Shown here piece after piece: positions 26,730 to 35,509 of a stretch of DNA of 64,000 nucleotides. Position 1 is the stretch's first letter. Every line of letters starts with the position of its first letter. The notes under the pieces were generated by a model. The model was given only the letters and a program-made list of their open reading frames with translations, made no database searches and was not told the origin of the DNA. The DNA is taken from positions 2,480,001-2,544,000 of the forward strand of contig NZ_JBKBHD010000001.1 of the NCBI RefSeq assembly GCF_046297875.1, written 5' to 3'. The DNA is from Parvibaculum sp046297875 (GTDB taxonomy: Bacteria; Pseudomonadota; Alphaproteobacteria; Parvibaculales; Parvibaculaceae). Position numbers and translations under genes: made by a program.

Positions 26730-27146
26730 CTAGTGGCGGCCGTGGACCTTCACGACCTTCAGCCAGCGGATGTCGCCGTAGCGTGTGCTCCAGCTGATCG
26801 TTTCGCCTTCGCGCATGCCGAGCAGGGCAACGCCGACGGGGGAGGCGAGCGAGATGCAGCCTTCCGCGATATCGCGTGACGGCATGACGAGTTTCAGCCT
26901 TTCCGGCTGACCCTTCATGCCGAAGACGAACTCGACCGTGGCGCCGACCGTCACCACCTCACGGGGGATGCGGGCCAGCGGCATCAGCTTTGCCCGCGAC
27001 AGCTCGCGTTCAAGGAAAGCCGAAACCTCGGGCAGCACATCGCCCAGCCGCTCCGACATGTCGGAGAGATCGTCGAACTGTTCTTCCGCCACGATTATGG
27101 GCGGCAGGTTCTGCTGCGCTTCCTTTGTCTTGCTGATCAGTTCCAT
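26730..27146 (-). CDS. Rnk-family (GreA/GreB C-terminal domain) regulator
   Basis: The 138-residue protein resembles Rnk, the regulator of nucleoside diphosphate kinase. It has a short N-terminal helical region and a C-terminal GreA/GreB-like FKBP-fold domain with VTVGATVEFVFG and the SPVGVALLGMREGETISW motif typical of this domain. The long coiled coil of Gre factors is lacking, so it may bind RNA polymerase without cleaving transcripts. Its ATG overlaps the stop of the upstream paralogue by one base (TGATG), so the two are coupled. Confidence 0.82.
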   Translation of the reverse strand: MELISKTKEAQQNLPPIIVAEEQFDDLSDMSERLGDVLPEVSAFLERELSRAKLMPLARIPREVVTVGATVEFVFGMKGQPERLKLVMPSRDIAEGCISLASPVGVALLGMREGETISWSTRYGDIRWLKVVKVHGRH

Positions 27147-27640
27147 CACGCGGCCTCCGGTCCGTTGCCGTCATCATTGCTTGATTTCGCACGAAGCTTC
27201 GCTTCGGGCTGGTGGTCGAGGCCTTCGATGACGATGGTGAGCGAGCCCTCATCGAGGCGCCCGGTCATGACCGTTTCGCCGGCGCGGCGGCCAATCAGTG
27301 CAAGTCCGACCGGCGTCAGCACATTCACATATTGCCCATTCGGCGCGTGTTCGCTTCCGAGCACGAGGATGCGGCGCTGGAGCCGGTCGCCATCGACTCG
27401 GTAGCGAATGGTGCTGCCGAGCGTGATGACGTTGCCCGGCACTTCGCGGGACGGCACGACGGCGGCGGAGGCGAGCAGGGCCGCCACACGGGACCGCATG
27501 GGGCTCAGAATATCAAGATGGTCGAAGATGGCGGTCTCCAGCCGCCCATAGTCATGGAGGCCGATGAGCGGACGGGTTTCGTCCGTTCGGACATGGGATG
27601 TGGATTGCAGGCGCAAGGCGCCGGTGTCGCGCATGGACAT
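27146..27640 (-). CDS. Second Rnk/GreA-C-domain protein
   Basis: The protein of about 164 residues is a diverged paralogue of the downstream gene. It has an N-terminal region with LHDYGRLETAIFDHLD, a middle helix, and the GreA/GreB C-terminal motif LTPVGLALIGRRAGETV. I prefer ATG 27640, preceded by a GAGG ribosome site, over ATG 27670, which lacks one. A tandem pair of such proteins suggests they act together or at different stages on RNA polymerase, but that is inference. Confidence 0.75.
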   Translation of the reverse strand: MSMRDTGALRLQSTSHVRTDETRPLIGLHDYGRLETAIFDHLDILSPMRSRVAALLASAAVVPSREVPGNVITLGSTIRYRVDGDRLQRRILVLGSEHAPNGQYVNVLTPVGLALIGRRAGETVMTGRLDEGSLTIVIEGLDHQPEAKLRAKSSNDDGNGPEAA

Positions 27641-28005
27641 TGCGGAATACCTCGTTGCGGCGCGGTCCATGAGGCCCGCCGGAGATTTGTCAGGAAAGGT
27701 GGATGAGGCGATCCCCGGACGTCGCGCGCAGAAACGCAGCGCCGGCCCGGGGCTAGAATCCCGCGAGCAGCGTACCCGGTGTCAGGAAAAGGGGCGCATT
27801 CTCGTATCGCATGTGGAGCAGGTTACCTTTTGGCAAGGAATTGTCAAAAGCGCGAAATGCCGCGGCTTCCCCGGCACCCCGCCCGCAGACAGAGCGCGGA
27901 ATGGCACGAATGCCGCTTGCGGCCCGACAAAGAACGACAAGCCGGTACAATATTGGTAACCATGTCCGGATAGCCTCTCGCGAACCAATTGTGGCGAGGT
28001 GCCAG
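27641..28005. other. Divergent intergenic region between the Rnk-like pair and the HTH-SH3 gene
   Basis: This 365-nt gap has no supported gene. On the minus strand TTGACA (27847-27842) and TAACCT (27825-27820) are spaced 16 nt and could drive the Rnk-like pair, with a leader of about 170 nt. On the plus strand TACAAT at 27946-27951 could be the -10 of the HTH-SH3 gene, but I found no well-spaced -35. Confidence 0.4.
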
Positions 28006-28857
28006 GTGACCGGACACAGAGAGGAAATCGGGCGGAAGCTCAGAGAGGCGCGTCAGTCGGCTGGATTGTCGCTGGCCGAGATTTCCGATGCCATTCGCAT
28101 TCGTCCCGTCTATCTGACAGCGATCGAGGCGGGTGAGTTCGAGCGCCTTCCCGCCCTGCCGCAGACGGTCGGTTTCACTCGCGCCTATGCGCAGCATCTG
28201 TCGGTGGATATCGCGGGTCCGTTGTCGGCACTCGGCGAAGAGGTGCATCGCCATATCGACAGCGCGGATTACTCCGACCCAGAGCCAGTATGGACCGTGT
28301 CGCCTCGGCGCGTCAGTTATGTCTCGGCAGGTGTGTTGCTTGGCGCGGCGCTGCTCGGACTCTATTTTATCGACTTGCCGGAAGAGCGGCATGCGCCCTT
28401 TGCCGACGCCGCGTTGCCGGGACCGGCCGTGACCAGCTCGACGCCAATCGAACGCATGCCGCTGCAACCTGCATCTCCCTATGCCGCACGGACGGAAGGG
28501 ACGGAAGTCTCAGCACCGGCCGTTTCCCCGGCGTATTCCGCTCCCGTGAGTGCTGCGCTTCATGAGCAAATGACGGTGCTCCTCGCCGGACAAGCCGATA
28601 TTTCATCCGTGAACGAAGCAACCGAACCTCCGGCCGCTGCGCCTGCCATCGATAGCTATTTCGTTTCAGGCGATGTCTATCTCCGGTTTGAGCCTGCCAA
28701 CAGCGGAGCGGTGGTCGGCGTTCTTAAGGGATGCGAGGCGGTCACGCTCGCAGATACGGATCTGCTCGGCCAGTGGCTCCGTGTTGGGCGCAATGACGGA
28801 TCGTCCGGCTGGGTCTATGGCGCATTTATCCGCGCGGAAAAACCGGCACACTGCTGA
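28006..28857 (+). CDS. RodZ-like HTH protein with membrane helix and SH3 domain
   Basis: The 283-residue protein has an N-terminal RodZ/HTH_25-type helix-turn-helix (LREARQSAGLSLAEISDAIR, then the family-typical YLTAIEAGEFERLPALPQTVGF). One membrane helix follows at about residues 105-125 (SYVSAGVLLGAALLGLYF). After a Pro/Ala-rich periplasmic linker, a C-terminal bacterial SH3 domain ends in GRNDGSSGWVYGAFI. It therefore looks like a RodZ-type cell-shape or envelope adaptor with a peptidoglycan-facing SH3 domain. GTG 28006 is chosen for its GCGAGG ribosome site. The open frame extends further upstream without support. Confidence 0.75.
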   Translation: MTGHREEIGRKLREARQSAGLSLAEISDAIRIRPVYLTAIEAGEFERLPALPQTVGFTRAYAQHLSVDIAGPLSALGEEVHRHIDSADYSDPEPVWTVSPRRVSYVSAGVLLGAALLGLYFIDLPEERHAPFADAALPGPAVTSSTPIERMPLQPASPYAARTEGTEVSAPAVSPAYSAPVSAALHEQMTVLLAGQADISSVNEATEPPAAAPAIDSYFVSGDVYLRFEPANSGAVVGVLKGCEAVTLADTDLLGQWLRVGRNDGSSGWVYGAFIRAEKPAHC

Positions 28858-28881
28858 CAAATTTCCGGGGCGCAGTAGCGC

Positions 28882-29526
28882 TCAATCCGTTATGTCCCTG
28901 AAGCGGCCCACTTCGGGTTCATAGATCGACAAAAGGCCGGTGCCGATCCCGTAGAACCAGCCATGCAGCCGCAGCTGGCCTGCATCTTCGCGTTCCTTGA
29001 TGAAGGGGAAGCTGCGCAGCCTGTCGAGCGAGGCAACCACCGCTTCCTGCTCAAGCTTGCGCAAGACGGTGTGGCGATCCAGCTCGCCATGTTTTTCCAG
29101 CACCTGCCTTGCGACGGGTTCGATCAGCGAAATCCAGCTCGGAATGAAGTCACCGGAAGCGGGCTTGCCACAGCAATCGTCGTAAATTGCCTCAATGCCG
29201 CCGCAGGCGGCATGGCCCATAACGATGATGTCCTTAATTTCCAGCGCCTTGACGCCGAACTCTAGCGCCGCGCTGGTGCCGTGGTGATAATGGCTGTCGG
29301 GTTCATAGGGCGGGACCAGGTTCGCTACGTTGCGGACGACAAACAATTCACCGGGATCGGAATTGAACACCATTGCCGGGTCCGTGCGGCTGTCGCAACA
29401 AGCGATGATGAGGGCTCTCGGCCTCTGCCGGCGAGCCGCCAAGGCCCGGTACCGCTCTTCGTTCTGCCGGTAGGTGCCTGCGCGAAACGCGCGGTAACCC
29501 GCGATCAGGCTTTCGATGGAATCCAT
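28882..29526 (-). CDS. Beta-class carbonic anhydrase
   Basis: The 214-residue enzyme interconverts CO2 and bicarbonate. Zinc ligands are Cys44 (CDSR motif with Asp45 and Arg47), His105 and Cys108 (GHAACGG). The sequence GELFVVRNVANLVPPYEPD is typical of bacterial beta-type enzymes. ATG 29526 gives normal length; the open frame continues upstream for about 100 codons with no family similarity. It is convergent with the HTH-SH3 gene. No signal peptide is present, so it should be cytoplasmic. Confidence 0.95.
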   Translation of the reverse strand: MDSIESLIAGYRAFRAGTYRQNEERYRALAARRQRPRALIIACCDSRTDPAMVFNSDPGELFVVRNVANLVPPYEPDSHYHHGTSAALEFGVKALEIKDIIVMGHAACGGIEAIYDDCCGKPASGDFIPSWISLIEPVARQVLEKHGELDRHTVLRKLEQEAVVASLDRLRSFPFIKEREDAGQLRLHGWFYGIGTGLLSIYEPEVGRFRDITD

Positions 29527-29782
29527 AACAGGCTTTGCCCCCTTGTCCTTATTGCGCTGGCCTACATACACAAGGCTTTCGCACTGCAAAAGTATTGAAT
29601 CGGGCGGGTGCTTGCCTGTTTTTAAGTCAGTTTGCCCGTTTCCGCAGCGTCTGCCCGCGCGCGCAGATTGAAAGTGCAATGATGTTTCGTTGCACTGGCA
29701 AAGGCCCGAAAACTGCATAAGGTTCCAGTCTGAAGGGGCGCGGCTAAAAGGCATCGCGCCGGGCAAGGTAATGGGGAAGAAC

Positions 29783-30118
29783 ATGTCGGTTGCAGAACTC
29801 CTCGGGAGTCTGACCCTGGAGACACAGATCATTGTCGCCGGGCTTTTATTTCTGGTGTTTATGCTGAGTGCTGTCCAAATCGCCTATATGCGCTCGATCC
29901 GGGCGCGCGAGGCGGTGCAGACCGAAAAGGCAATGACAGCCCAGCTGAGCCGGGTCGTTTCAATTCTTGAGGATAACGGCCGGCGCGCTGCCAATGGCCG
30001 TATCCTGCCGGCAGTTTCCCGGCTCCGGCCCGTCAAGAGAGCGGCGGATCGCAAGGTTCCGGCGGCGCGGTGCCCTTCCCCGCAGATGAGCAAGCGGGGT
30101 GGAAAGAGGGGCCGTTGA
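29783..30118 (+). CDS. Small single-helix membrane protein (hypothetical)
   Basis: The 111-residue protein has one membrane helix at about residues 15-37 (TQIIVAGLLFLVFMLSAVQI), a charged helical segment and a strongly basic C-terminal tail. I do not recognise a family. ATG 29783 has a GGGGAAG ribosome site; an in-frame ATG at 29771 with AAGG is an alternative. It lies 150 nt before cysD. Codon use is compatible with a real gene, but the lack of recognisable homology keeps confidence moderate. Confidence 0.5.
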   Translation: MSVAELLGSLTLETQIIVAGLLFLVFMLSAVQIAYMRSIRAREAVQTEKAMTAQLSRVVSILEDNGRRAANGRILPAVSRLRPVKRAADRKVPAARCPSPQMSKRGGKRGR

Positions 30119-30155
30119 GCTTTCAATTTCCGGTCCGCAATCGCCAACTTCGTGC

Positions 30156-30226
30156 TTGTAAAAGGGGCGCGGGGGGATTAAATCACAACAGCATTCGGGG
30201 TTACATTTTGAACCCCGTTGTTTTTA
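30156..30226 (+). promoter_or_regulatory. Putative cysD promoter and leader hairpin
   Basis: TTGTAA (30156-30161) and TTAAAT (30178-30183) are 16 nt apart and could form a promoter. Immediately downstream, CGGGGTT (30196-30202) pairs with AACCCCG (30211-30217), followed by TTGTTTTTA, an intrinsic-terminator shape. The hairpin either ends the upstream gene's transcript or lies in the cysD leader as an attenuator; the sequence alone does not decide. Confidence 0.4.
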
Positions 30227-30268
30227 TGTGATTTGTGCCGGGAGCAACGCTCCCTCAGGAAGGCAGCC

Positions 30269-31063
30269 ATGGATCGTCTGGATCAGCTCGAAAGCCAGAG
30301 CATTTTCATTTTCCGTGAGGCATTCAACCGGATCGAGAACATCGCCATGCTCTGGTCGTTGGGGAAGGACTCCAACGTAATGATCTGGCTGGCTCGCAAG
30401 GCGTTCTTCGGCCATGTGCCTTTTCCGGTGATGCATGTCGACACGGAAAAGAAGTTCCCCGAGATGTACGCGTTCCGCGACCGCTATGCGAAGGAGTGGA
30501 ACCTGAACTTCATCCGTGAGCTTTGCCCGCCGATCGAGGAAATGGACGACTCGCTGCCGCCAGCCGCGCGGTCGGCTGCGCGCAAGACCGCGGGCCTCAA
30601 GAAGGCGATCGAAAAATACAAGTTCAATGCGCTTTTCGCCGGTATCCGCCGCGACGAGGAAGCGACCCGTGCCAAGGAGCGGGTGTTCAGTCCGCGCGGC
30701 ACGACCGGCCAGTGGGATTTCCGCGATCAGCCGCCGGAGTTCTGGGACCAGTTCAAGACCGACTTCCCGCCGGGAACGCATATCCGCGTTCACCCTCTGC
30801 TGCACTGGACTGAAGTCGATATCTGGCTCTACACGCTGCGCGAACAGATTCCGACGATCCCGCTCTATTTCGCCAAGGACGGCAAACGCTATCGTTCGCT
30901 CGGCGACCAGGACATCACCAATCCGGTGCCCAGCACGGCGACGACCATCGAAGAAATCATCGAGGAACTTCGGACAACGAAAGTCGCCGAACGTTCCGGC
31001 CGCGCCATGGACCACGAAGCAGAAGATGCGTTCGAACGTCTTCGCGCCGACGGCTATCTCTGA
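30269..31063 (+). CDS. cysD: Sulfate adenylyltransferase small subunit
   Basis: The 264-residue subunit forms APS from ATP and sulfate together with CysN. It has the PP-loop SLGKDSNVMIWLARKAFFG and the HVDTEKKFPEMY motif of the CysD/NodP family, plus the FAGIRRDEEATRAKERVFS segment. ATG 30269 gives the canonical MDRLDQLESQSIFIFREAF start. It lies 12 nt ahead of the fused cysNC gene, so the two form the sulfate-activation operon. Confidence 0.97.
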   Translation: MDRLDQLESQSIFIFREAFNRIENIAMLWSLGKDSNVMIWLARKAFFGHVPFPVMHVDTEKKFPEMYAFRDRYAKEWNLNFIRELCPPIEEMDDSLPPAARSAARKTAGLKKAIEKYKFNALFAGIRRDEEATRAKERVFSPRGTTGQWDFRDQPPEFWDQFKTDFPPGTHIRVHPLLHWTEVDIWLYTLREQIPTIPLYFAKDGKRYRSLGDQDITNPVPSTATTIEEIIEELRTTKVAERSGRAMDHEAEDAFERLRADGYL

Positions 31064-31075
31064 GGAAATTCAAAA

Positions 31076-32989
31076 ATGTCCGAAGCCAAGGTGAAGCTCG
31101 CCGCCGTGAACCAGAATCCTGCCGCAACGCGCGACCTTTTGCGCATCGTCATCGTCGGTCACGTGGACCACGGCAAGTCGACGCTGGTCGGCCGCATGTT
31201 CCACGACACGGGCTCGCTGCCCGACGGCAAGTATGAAGCCATCAAGGCCGTCTGCGAAAAGCGCGGCGTGCCTTTCGAATGGGCATTTCTCATGGATGCG
31301 CTGCAGGCGGAGCGCGACCAGGGGATCACTATCGATACCAGCCAGATCTGGTTCAAGACGGATGCTCGCGACTACACGATCATCGACGCGCCCGGCCACA
31401 AGGAATTCCTGAAGAACATGATCACCGGCGCGGCGCAATCCGACGCGGCGCTGCTCATCATCGATGCGGCAGAAGGCGTGCGCGAGCAGTCGCGCCGTCA
31501 TGGCTATCTCCTGCATCTTCTCGGTATTCGCCAGGTTGCTGTCGCCGTCAACAAGATGGACCTGATCGGGTACGAGAAGGAGCAGTTCGATCTCATCGAA
31601 CAGGAATATCGCGACTATCTCACGTCGATCGGCGTAACGCCGACTTTCGTCATTCCGGTTTCGGCACGCGAAGGCGACAATATCGTCACCCAGACCGGCG
31701 CCATGCCCTGGTACAAGGGGCCGACGGTGGTGAAAGCTCTCGACAGCTTCATGCCGACGGCGTCGTCCGTCGACCGGCCGCTGCGTTTCCCGGTGCAGGA
31801 TGTCTACAAATTCGACCAGCGCCGCATCATCGCCGGCCGCATCGAAGACGGCCGCATTTCGGTCGGCGACCAGATTGTCTTTTCGCCCTCCAACAAGACC
31901 GCCCGCGTGCAAAGCATCGAGGCGTGGTCGTCCGTGCCGGGCAAGGCGTCGCCGACGGAAGGTGTGGCCGGCGAAAGCATCGGCATCACGCTTGACGAAC
32001 AGATTTTCGTCGAACGCGGCGAACTCATCAGCCATGTAGAACATGCACCGATCGAGACAGACGTATTCAGAGCGCGCATTTTCTGGCTCGGACATGAGCC
32101 GATGGTCAAAGGCAAGAGCTATCGCGTGAAGCTCGGCACGATGGAGGCACCTGTCACGGTGCAGTCCATCGAGAGCATCATCGATACGAGCGATCTTTCC
32201 AACACGTCGTCGCATCAGGTGGAACGAAACCAGGTTGCCGAAGTCGTGCTGCGCTCGCGCCGCATGCTCGCGCTCGACGAGTTCAACACCGCGCCGAAGA
32301 CCGGCCGTTTCGTGCTGATCGACAAGTATGACATCGCCGGTGGCGGCATCATCTCGATGGAAGGCTACGCCAACCAGCGCGAGCTGATCACTGCGCGCTC
32401 CACGAATATCACGCGCGTGGAACATGGTATTACCACCGAGGCGCGCGCCTTCCGCAATGGACATAAGGGTGGCGTGCTCTGGTTCACCGGGCTTTCCGGC
32501 GCGGGCAAGTCCACGGTCGCGGTGGCGCTCGAGAAGAAGCTCTTCGAGAAGGGCTATAATGTGTATGTGCTCGATGGCGACAATGTCCGCCACGGCCTTA
32601 ACGCCAATCTGAGCTTCTCGCCGGAAGACCGGGCAGAAAACATCCGCCGTGTTGGCGAGGTGTCGGCGCTCTTTGCGCGGGCCGGGATGATCGCCATCAC
32701 CTCGTTCATTTCGCCCTATCGCTCTGACCGCGACCGGGCCAGGGCTGCCATGAGCGGCACGGATTTCCACGAAATCTACGTCAAGGCCGATGTGGCGACC
32801 TGTGAGGCGCGCGACCCCAAGGGGCTCTACAAGAAGGCCCGGGCGGGCGAAATCAAGGATTTCACCGGCATTTCCGCTCCTTATGAAGAGCCGGAGAATG
32901 CGGAACTGGTCCTCGATACCTCGGCTCTGTCGGTCGATGAGTCCGTCGAGCGGCTCGTCAACTATGTGGAGATGAAGTTCAAGGTATAA
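31076..32989 (+). CDS. cysNC: CysN-CysC fusion: sulfate adenylyltransferase large subunit / APS kinase
   Basis: The 637-residue bifunctional protein has an EF-Tu-like GTPase half (residues 20 to about 450) with GHVDHGKST, DAPGHKEF and NKMD motifs that powers APS synthesis with CysD. The C-terminal APS kinase domain has FTGLSGAGKSTVA, DGDNVRHGLN and the FISPYRSDR motif and makes PAPS. The same fusion occurs in NodQ and many alphaproteobacterial assimilatory operons. PAPS may feed sulfate assimilation or sulfation. Its stop is 35 nt before galE. Confidence 0.97.
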   Translation: MSEAKVKLAAVNQNPAATRDLLRIVIVGHVDHGKSTLVGRMFHDTGSLPDGKYEAIKAVCEKRGVPFEWAFLMDALQAERDQGITIDTSQIWFKTDARDYTIIDAPGHKEFLKNMITGAAQSDAALLIIDAAEGVREQSRRHGYLLHLLGIRQVAVAVNKMDLIGYEKEQFDLIEQEYRDYLTSIGVTPTFVIPVSAREGDNIVTQTGAMPWYKGPTVVKALDSFMPTASSVDRPLRFPVQDVYKFDQRRIIAGRIEDGRISVGDQIVFSPSNKTARVQSIEAWSSVPGKASPTEGVAGESIGITLDEQIFVERGELISHVEHAPIETDVFRARIFWLGHEPMVKGKSYRVKLGTMEAPVTVQSIESIIDTSDLSNTSSHQVERNQVAEVVLRSRRMLALDEFNTAPKTGRFVLIDKYDIAGGGIISMEGYANQRELITARSTNITRVEHGITTEARAFRNGHKGGVLWFTGLSGAGKSTVAVALEKKLFEKGYNVYVLDGDNVRHGLNANLSFSPEDRAENIRRVGEVSALFARAGMIAITSFISPYRSDRDRARAAMSGTDFHEIYVKADVATCEARDPKGLYKKARAGEIKDFTGISAPYEEPENAELVLDTSALSVDESVERLVNYVEMKFKV

Positions 32990-33020
32990 CCCTTAATGGT
33001 ATCGATTCCGGATAAGGGTT
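32988..33020. repeat. Inverted repeat between cysNC and galE
   Basis: AACCCTTA (32988-32995) and TAAGGGTT (33013-33020) form an 8-bp stem with a 17-nt loop, starting in the cysNC stop codon and ending just before the galE start. No T tract follows, so it is not a clear terminator. It may affect galE translation or mark a processing site. Confidence 0.45.
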
Positions 33021-33024
33021 TGAG

Positions 33025-34011
33025 ATGAGCGTACTGGTCACTGGTGGCGCGGGTTATATCGGCAGCCATGCCGTGATCGATCTCCTGCGGGCGGGGGAAG
33101 AGGTCGTCGTGATCGACGATCTCTCCACCGGCTTCGACTGGGCGGTGCAGGACGCCGCAACGCTGTATCAGGGCGACATTGCCGACGAGGCGCTGGTCGA
33201 CCGCATCATCCGGGAGCAAAAGGTCGAGGCCGTGATCCATTTTGCGGGCTCGATCGTCGTGCCGGAGTCGGTCGAGAACCCGCTCAAGTACTATTCCAAC
33301 AACACGGCGAAATCGCGCGCGCTGATCGAGCGCTGTGTTGCGGGCGGCGTCCGGCACTTCATCTTTTCATCGACTGCCGCCGTTTACGGCATGGTCGGCA
33401 ACGAGCCGGTGAGCGAGGAAACGGCGCTCAACCCGATGTCGCCCTATGGCCGCTCCAAGCTGATGACGGAGTGGATGCTGCGCGATGTGGCGGCGGCGCA
33501 TGACATGACGTTTGCGGCGCTGCGCTATTTCAATGTAGCAGGCGGCGACCCGGAGGGCCGGGTTGGCCAGTCGACGGCGAATGCGACGCATCTCATCAAG
33601 GTGGCCTGCCAGACGGCGCTTGGACAGAGGTCCCATATCGAGGTCTTCGGCGACGACTATCCAACGCCGGATGGCACCTGCGTCCGCGACTACATTCATG
33701 TGAGCGATCTCGTTGCGGCGCATACGGCGGCACTCGGTCATCTGCGCAAGGGCGGTGCGAGCTTCATTGCCAATTGCGGCTATGGCCACGGCTTCTCGGT
33801 GCGCGAAGTCCTCGGCGCCGTCGAACGGGTATCGGGGCATGGCTTCGACGTGCGGCAGGCGCCGCGCCGGGCGGGCGATCCGGCCTCCATCGTATCCAAC
33901 CCGGCGCTCATCAAGGAGACGCTTGGCTGGGTTCCGGCTTATGACGATCTCGACACGATCGTTGCCCATGCGCTTGCCTGGGAGAAGCGGCTCATGGAGC
34001 GCAATCGCTGA
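33025..34011 (+). CDS. galE: UDP-glucose 4-epimerase
   Basis: The 328-residue extended SDR has the NAD-binding GGAGYIGSHAV motif, FSSTAAVYG with the catalytic Ser/Thr, and SPYGRSK with the catalytic Tyr-Lys pair. The GalE-specific segments ALRYFNVAGGDPEGR and DYPTPDGTCVRDYIHV are also present. It interconverts UDP-glucose and UDP-galactose for envelope polysaccharides. It follows cysNC closely, which might allow shared transcription. Confidence 0.94.
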   Translation: MSVLVTGGAGYIGSHAVIDLLRAGEEVVVIDDLSTGFDWAVQDAATLYQGDIADEALVDRIIREQKVEAVIHFAGSIVVPESVENPLKYYSNNTAKSRALIERCVAGGVRHFIFSSTAAVYGMVGNEPVSEETALNPMSPYGRSKLMTEWMLRDVAAAHDMTFAALRYFNVAGGDPEGRVGQSTANATHLIKVACQTALGQRSHIEVFGDDYPTPDGTCVRDYIHVSDLVAAHTAALGHLRKGGASFIANCGYGHGFSVREVLGAVERVSGHGFDVRQAPRRAGDPASIVSNPALIKETLGWVPAYDDLDTIVAHALAWEKRLMERNR

Positions 34012-34141
34012 CGCAATGCTTCTACCCGCGCCTCAGGGAATCGGGGCAACATAGTGAAATATAAATTTATTTCCCCGTTAATGGGCGGGAAGGCACATTT
34101 CGCGCGGGGCAGCGCGGAAATATACGGAGACGGACCGGGCC
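34012..34141. other. Short intergenic gap before glmU with an AT-rich island
   Basis: The 130-nt gap has an unusually AT-rich core (34056-34073, containing ATAAATTTAT) framed by GGGG and CCCC, so it could fold as a weak hairpin. I cannot assign a promoter with proper spacing. Confidence 0.35.
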
Positions 34142-35506
34142 ATGACGTCGAACGCCCTGACCACTGTCATTCTGGCGGCGGGAAAAGGCACGCGAATGAA
34201 GTCGCGTTTGCCGAAAGTCCTGCATCCGATTGCGGGCCGTCCGATGCTTGGCCATGTGCTGGCGGCGGCAACCGGGCTCGACAGTGCCAGAACGGTTCTC
34301 GTGGCGGGACCGGGCATGGACGATGTCGCGGAGTATGCGCGCGCCGTAGCAGCGAATGTCAGCATCGCCATACAGGAAAGCCAGCTCGGCACGGGCGATG
34401 CGGCGAGAGCAGCCGCGCCGCAGATTGCCGACAAGGATGGCGTCGTTCTGTTCGTCTTTGGCGATACGCCGCTTGTCCGGCGCGAGACGCTGGCCGGCAT
34501 GGTGGAACGCTGCCGCAAGGAAAGCGATATCGTCATTCTCGGCTTTGAAGCGGCGGACCCCACTGGCTATGGCCGTATCGTCAGCTCGGGCAAGGAAGTG
34601 AATCGCATTGTCGAACACAAGGATGCAAGCGAAGAGGTGCGGGCAATCCGGCTCTGCTTCGGCGGGCCGATGGCGGTTCGCGCCGCGCATCTCCCGGCGC
34701 TTCTTGCGTCACTCACAAACGACAATGCACAAGGCGAGTATTATCTCACCGATTTCGTTGCACATGGCCGCGCGTCGGGTCTTTCCTGCAGCGCGGTCAT
34801 TTGCCCCGAAAGCGACATTCAGGGCGTGAACAGCCGCGCCGATCTCGCTTCGGCCGAATCCGTCATGCAGAAGCGCCTTCGCACCGTGGCGATGGCGGGA
34901 GGCGTGACATTCCTCGATCCCGAAACCGTATATCTCAGCCACGATACTTCATTCGGTGAAGATGTGACGGTTGGACAAAATGTCGTCTTTGCGCCGGGCT
35001 GCAGAATAGCATCGGGCGCAACGATCAAGGCCTTTTCGCATCTCGAGGGCGCCGATATCGGCGAAGGTGCGGAGATCGGCCCCTTCGCGCGCATTCGTCC
35101 AGGGACGTCCGTCGGACGCAAGGCGCGGATCGGCAATTTCGTCGAGACCAAGAAGGCGAAGATCGAGGACGGGGCAAAAATCAATCACCTGTCCTATATC
35201 GGCGATGCAAGAGTGGGCGCAGGTGCCAATGTCGGCGCCGGGACGATCACCTGCAATTATGACGGTTACAACAAATTCTTCACCGACATTGGCGCGGGCG
35301 TCTTTGTCGGTTCGAATTCGTCGCTCGTCGCGCCGGTGAAGATCGGCGATGGCGCCTATGTCGGCTCGGGCAGCGTGGTGACGAAAGATATAGCGCCGGA
35401 TGCGCTGGCTGTGGCGCGCGGCAAGCAGTTCGATAAGCCCGGCTGGGCGGCAGCTTTCCGCGCGAAAAACGAAGCGGCAAAGCAAAAGAAATCTTCGGGT
35501 GAATAA
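34142..35506 (+). CDS. glmU: GlmU, bifunctional GlcNAc-1-P uridyltransferase / GlcN-1-P acetyltransferase
   Basis: The 454-residue enzyme makes UDP-GlcNAc for peptidoglycan and lipopolysaccharide. The N-terminal pyrophosphorylase domain has VILAAGKGTRMKS, QLGTGDA and VFGDTPL. The C-terminal left-handed beta helix shows hexapeptide repeats around GAEIGPFARIRPG and the catalytic NFVETKKAKIEDGAKINHLSY segment. It is 3 nt upstream of glmS, and the two consecutive amino-sugar enzymes form an operon. Confidence 0.97.
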   Translation: MTSNALTTVILAAGKGTRMKSRLPKVLHPIAGRPMLGHVLAAATGLDSARTVLVAGPGMDDVAEYARAVAANVSIAIQESQLGTGDAARAAAPQIADKDGVVLFVFGDTPLVRRETLAGMVERCRKESDIVILGFEAADPTGYGRIVSSGKEVNRIVEHKDASEEVRAIRLCFGGPMAVRAAHLPALLASLTNDNAQGEYYLTDFVAHGRASGLSCSAVICPESDIQGVNSRADLASAESVMQKRLRTVAMAGGVTFLDPETVYLSHDTSFGEDVTVGQNVVFAPGCRIASGATIKAFSHLEGADIGEGAEIGPFARIRPGTSVGRKARIGNFVETKKAKIEDGAKINHLSYIGDARVGAGANVGAGTITCNYDGYNKFFTDIGAGVFVGSNSSLVAPVKIGDGAYVGSGSVVTKDIAPDALAVARGKQFDKPGWAAAFRAKNEAAKQKKSSGE

Positions 35507-35509
35507 AGC

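Noticed and set aside
30181..30268. SAM or other sulfur-related riboswitch before cysD
   Set aside because: Only a simple hairpin with a T tract is present, without the conserved junctions of known SAM riboswitch classes.
34056..34073. AT-rich stretch before glmU as a strong -10 element
   Set aside because: TATAAA is present but no -35-like hexamer lies at proper distance, so I did not call a promoter.
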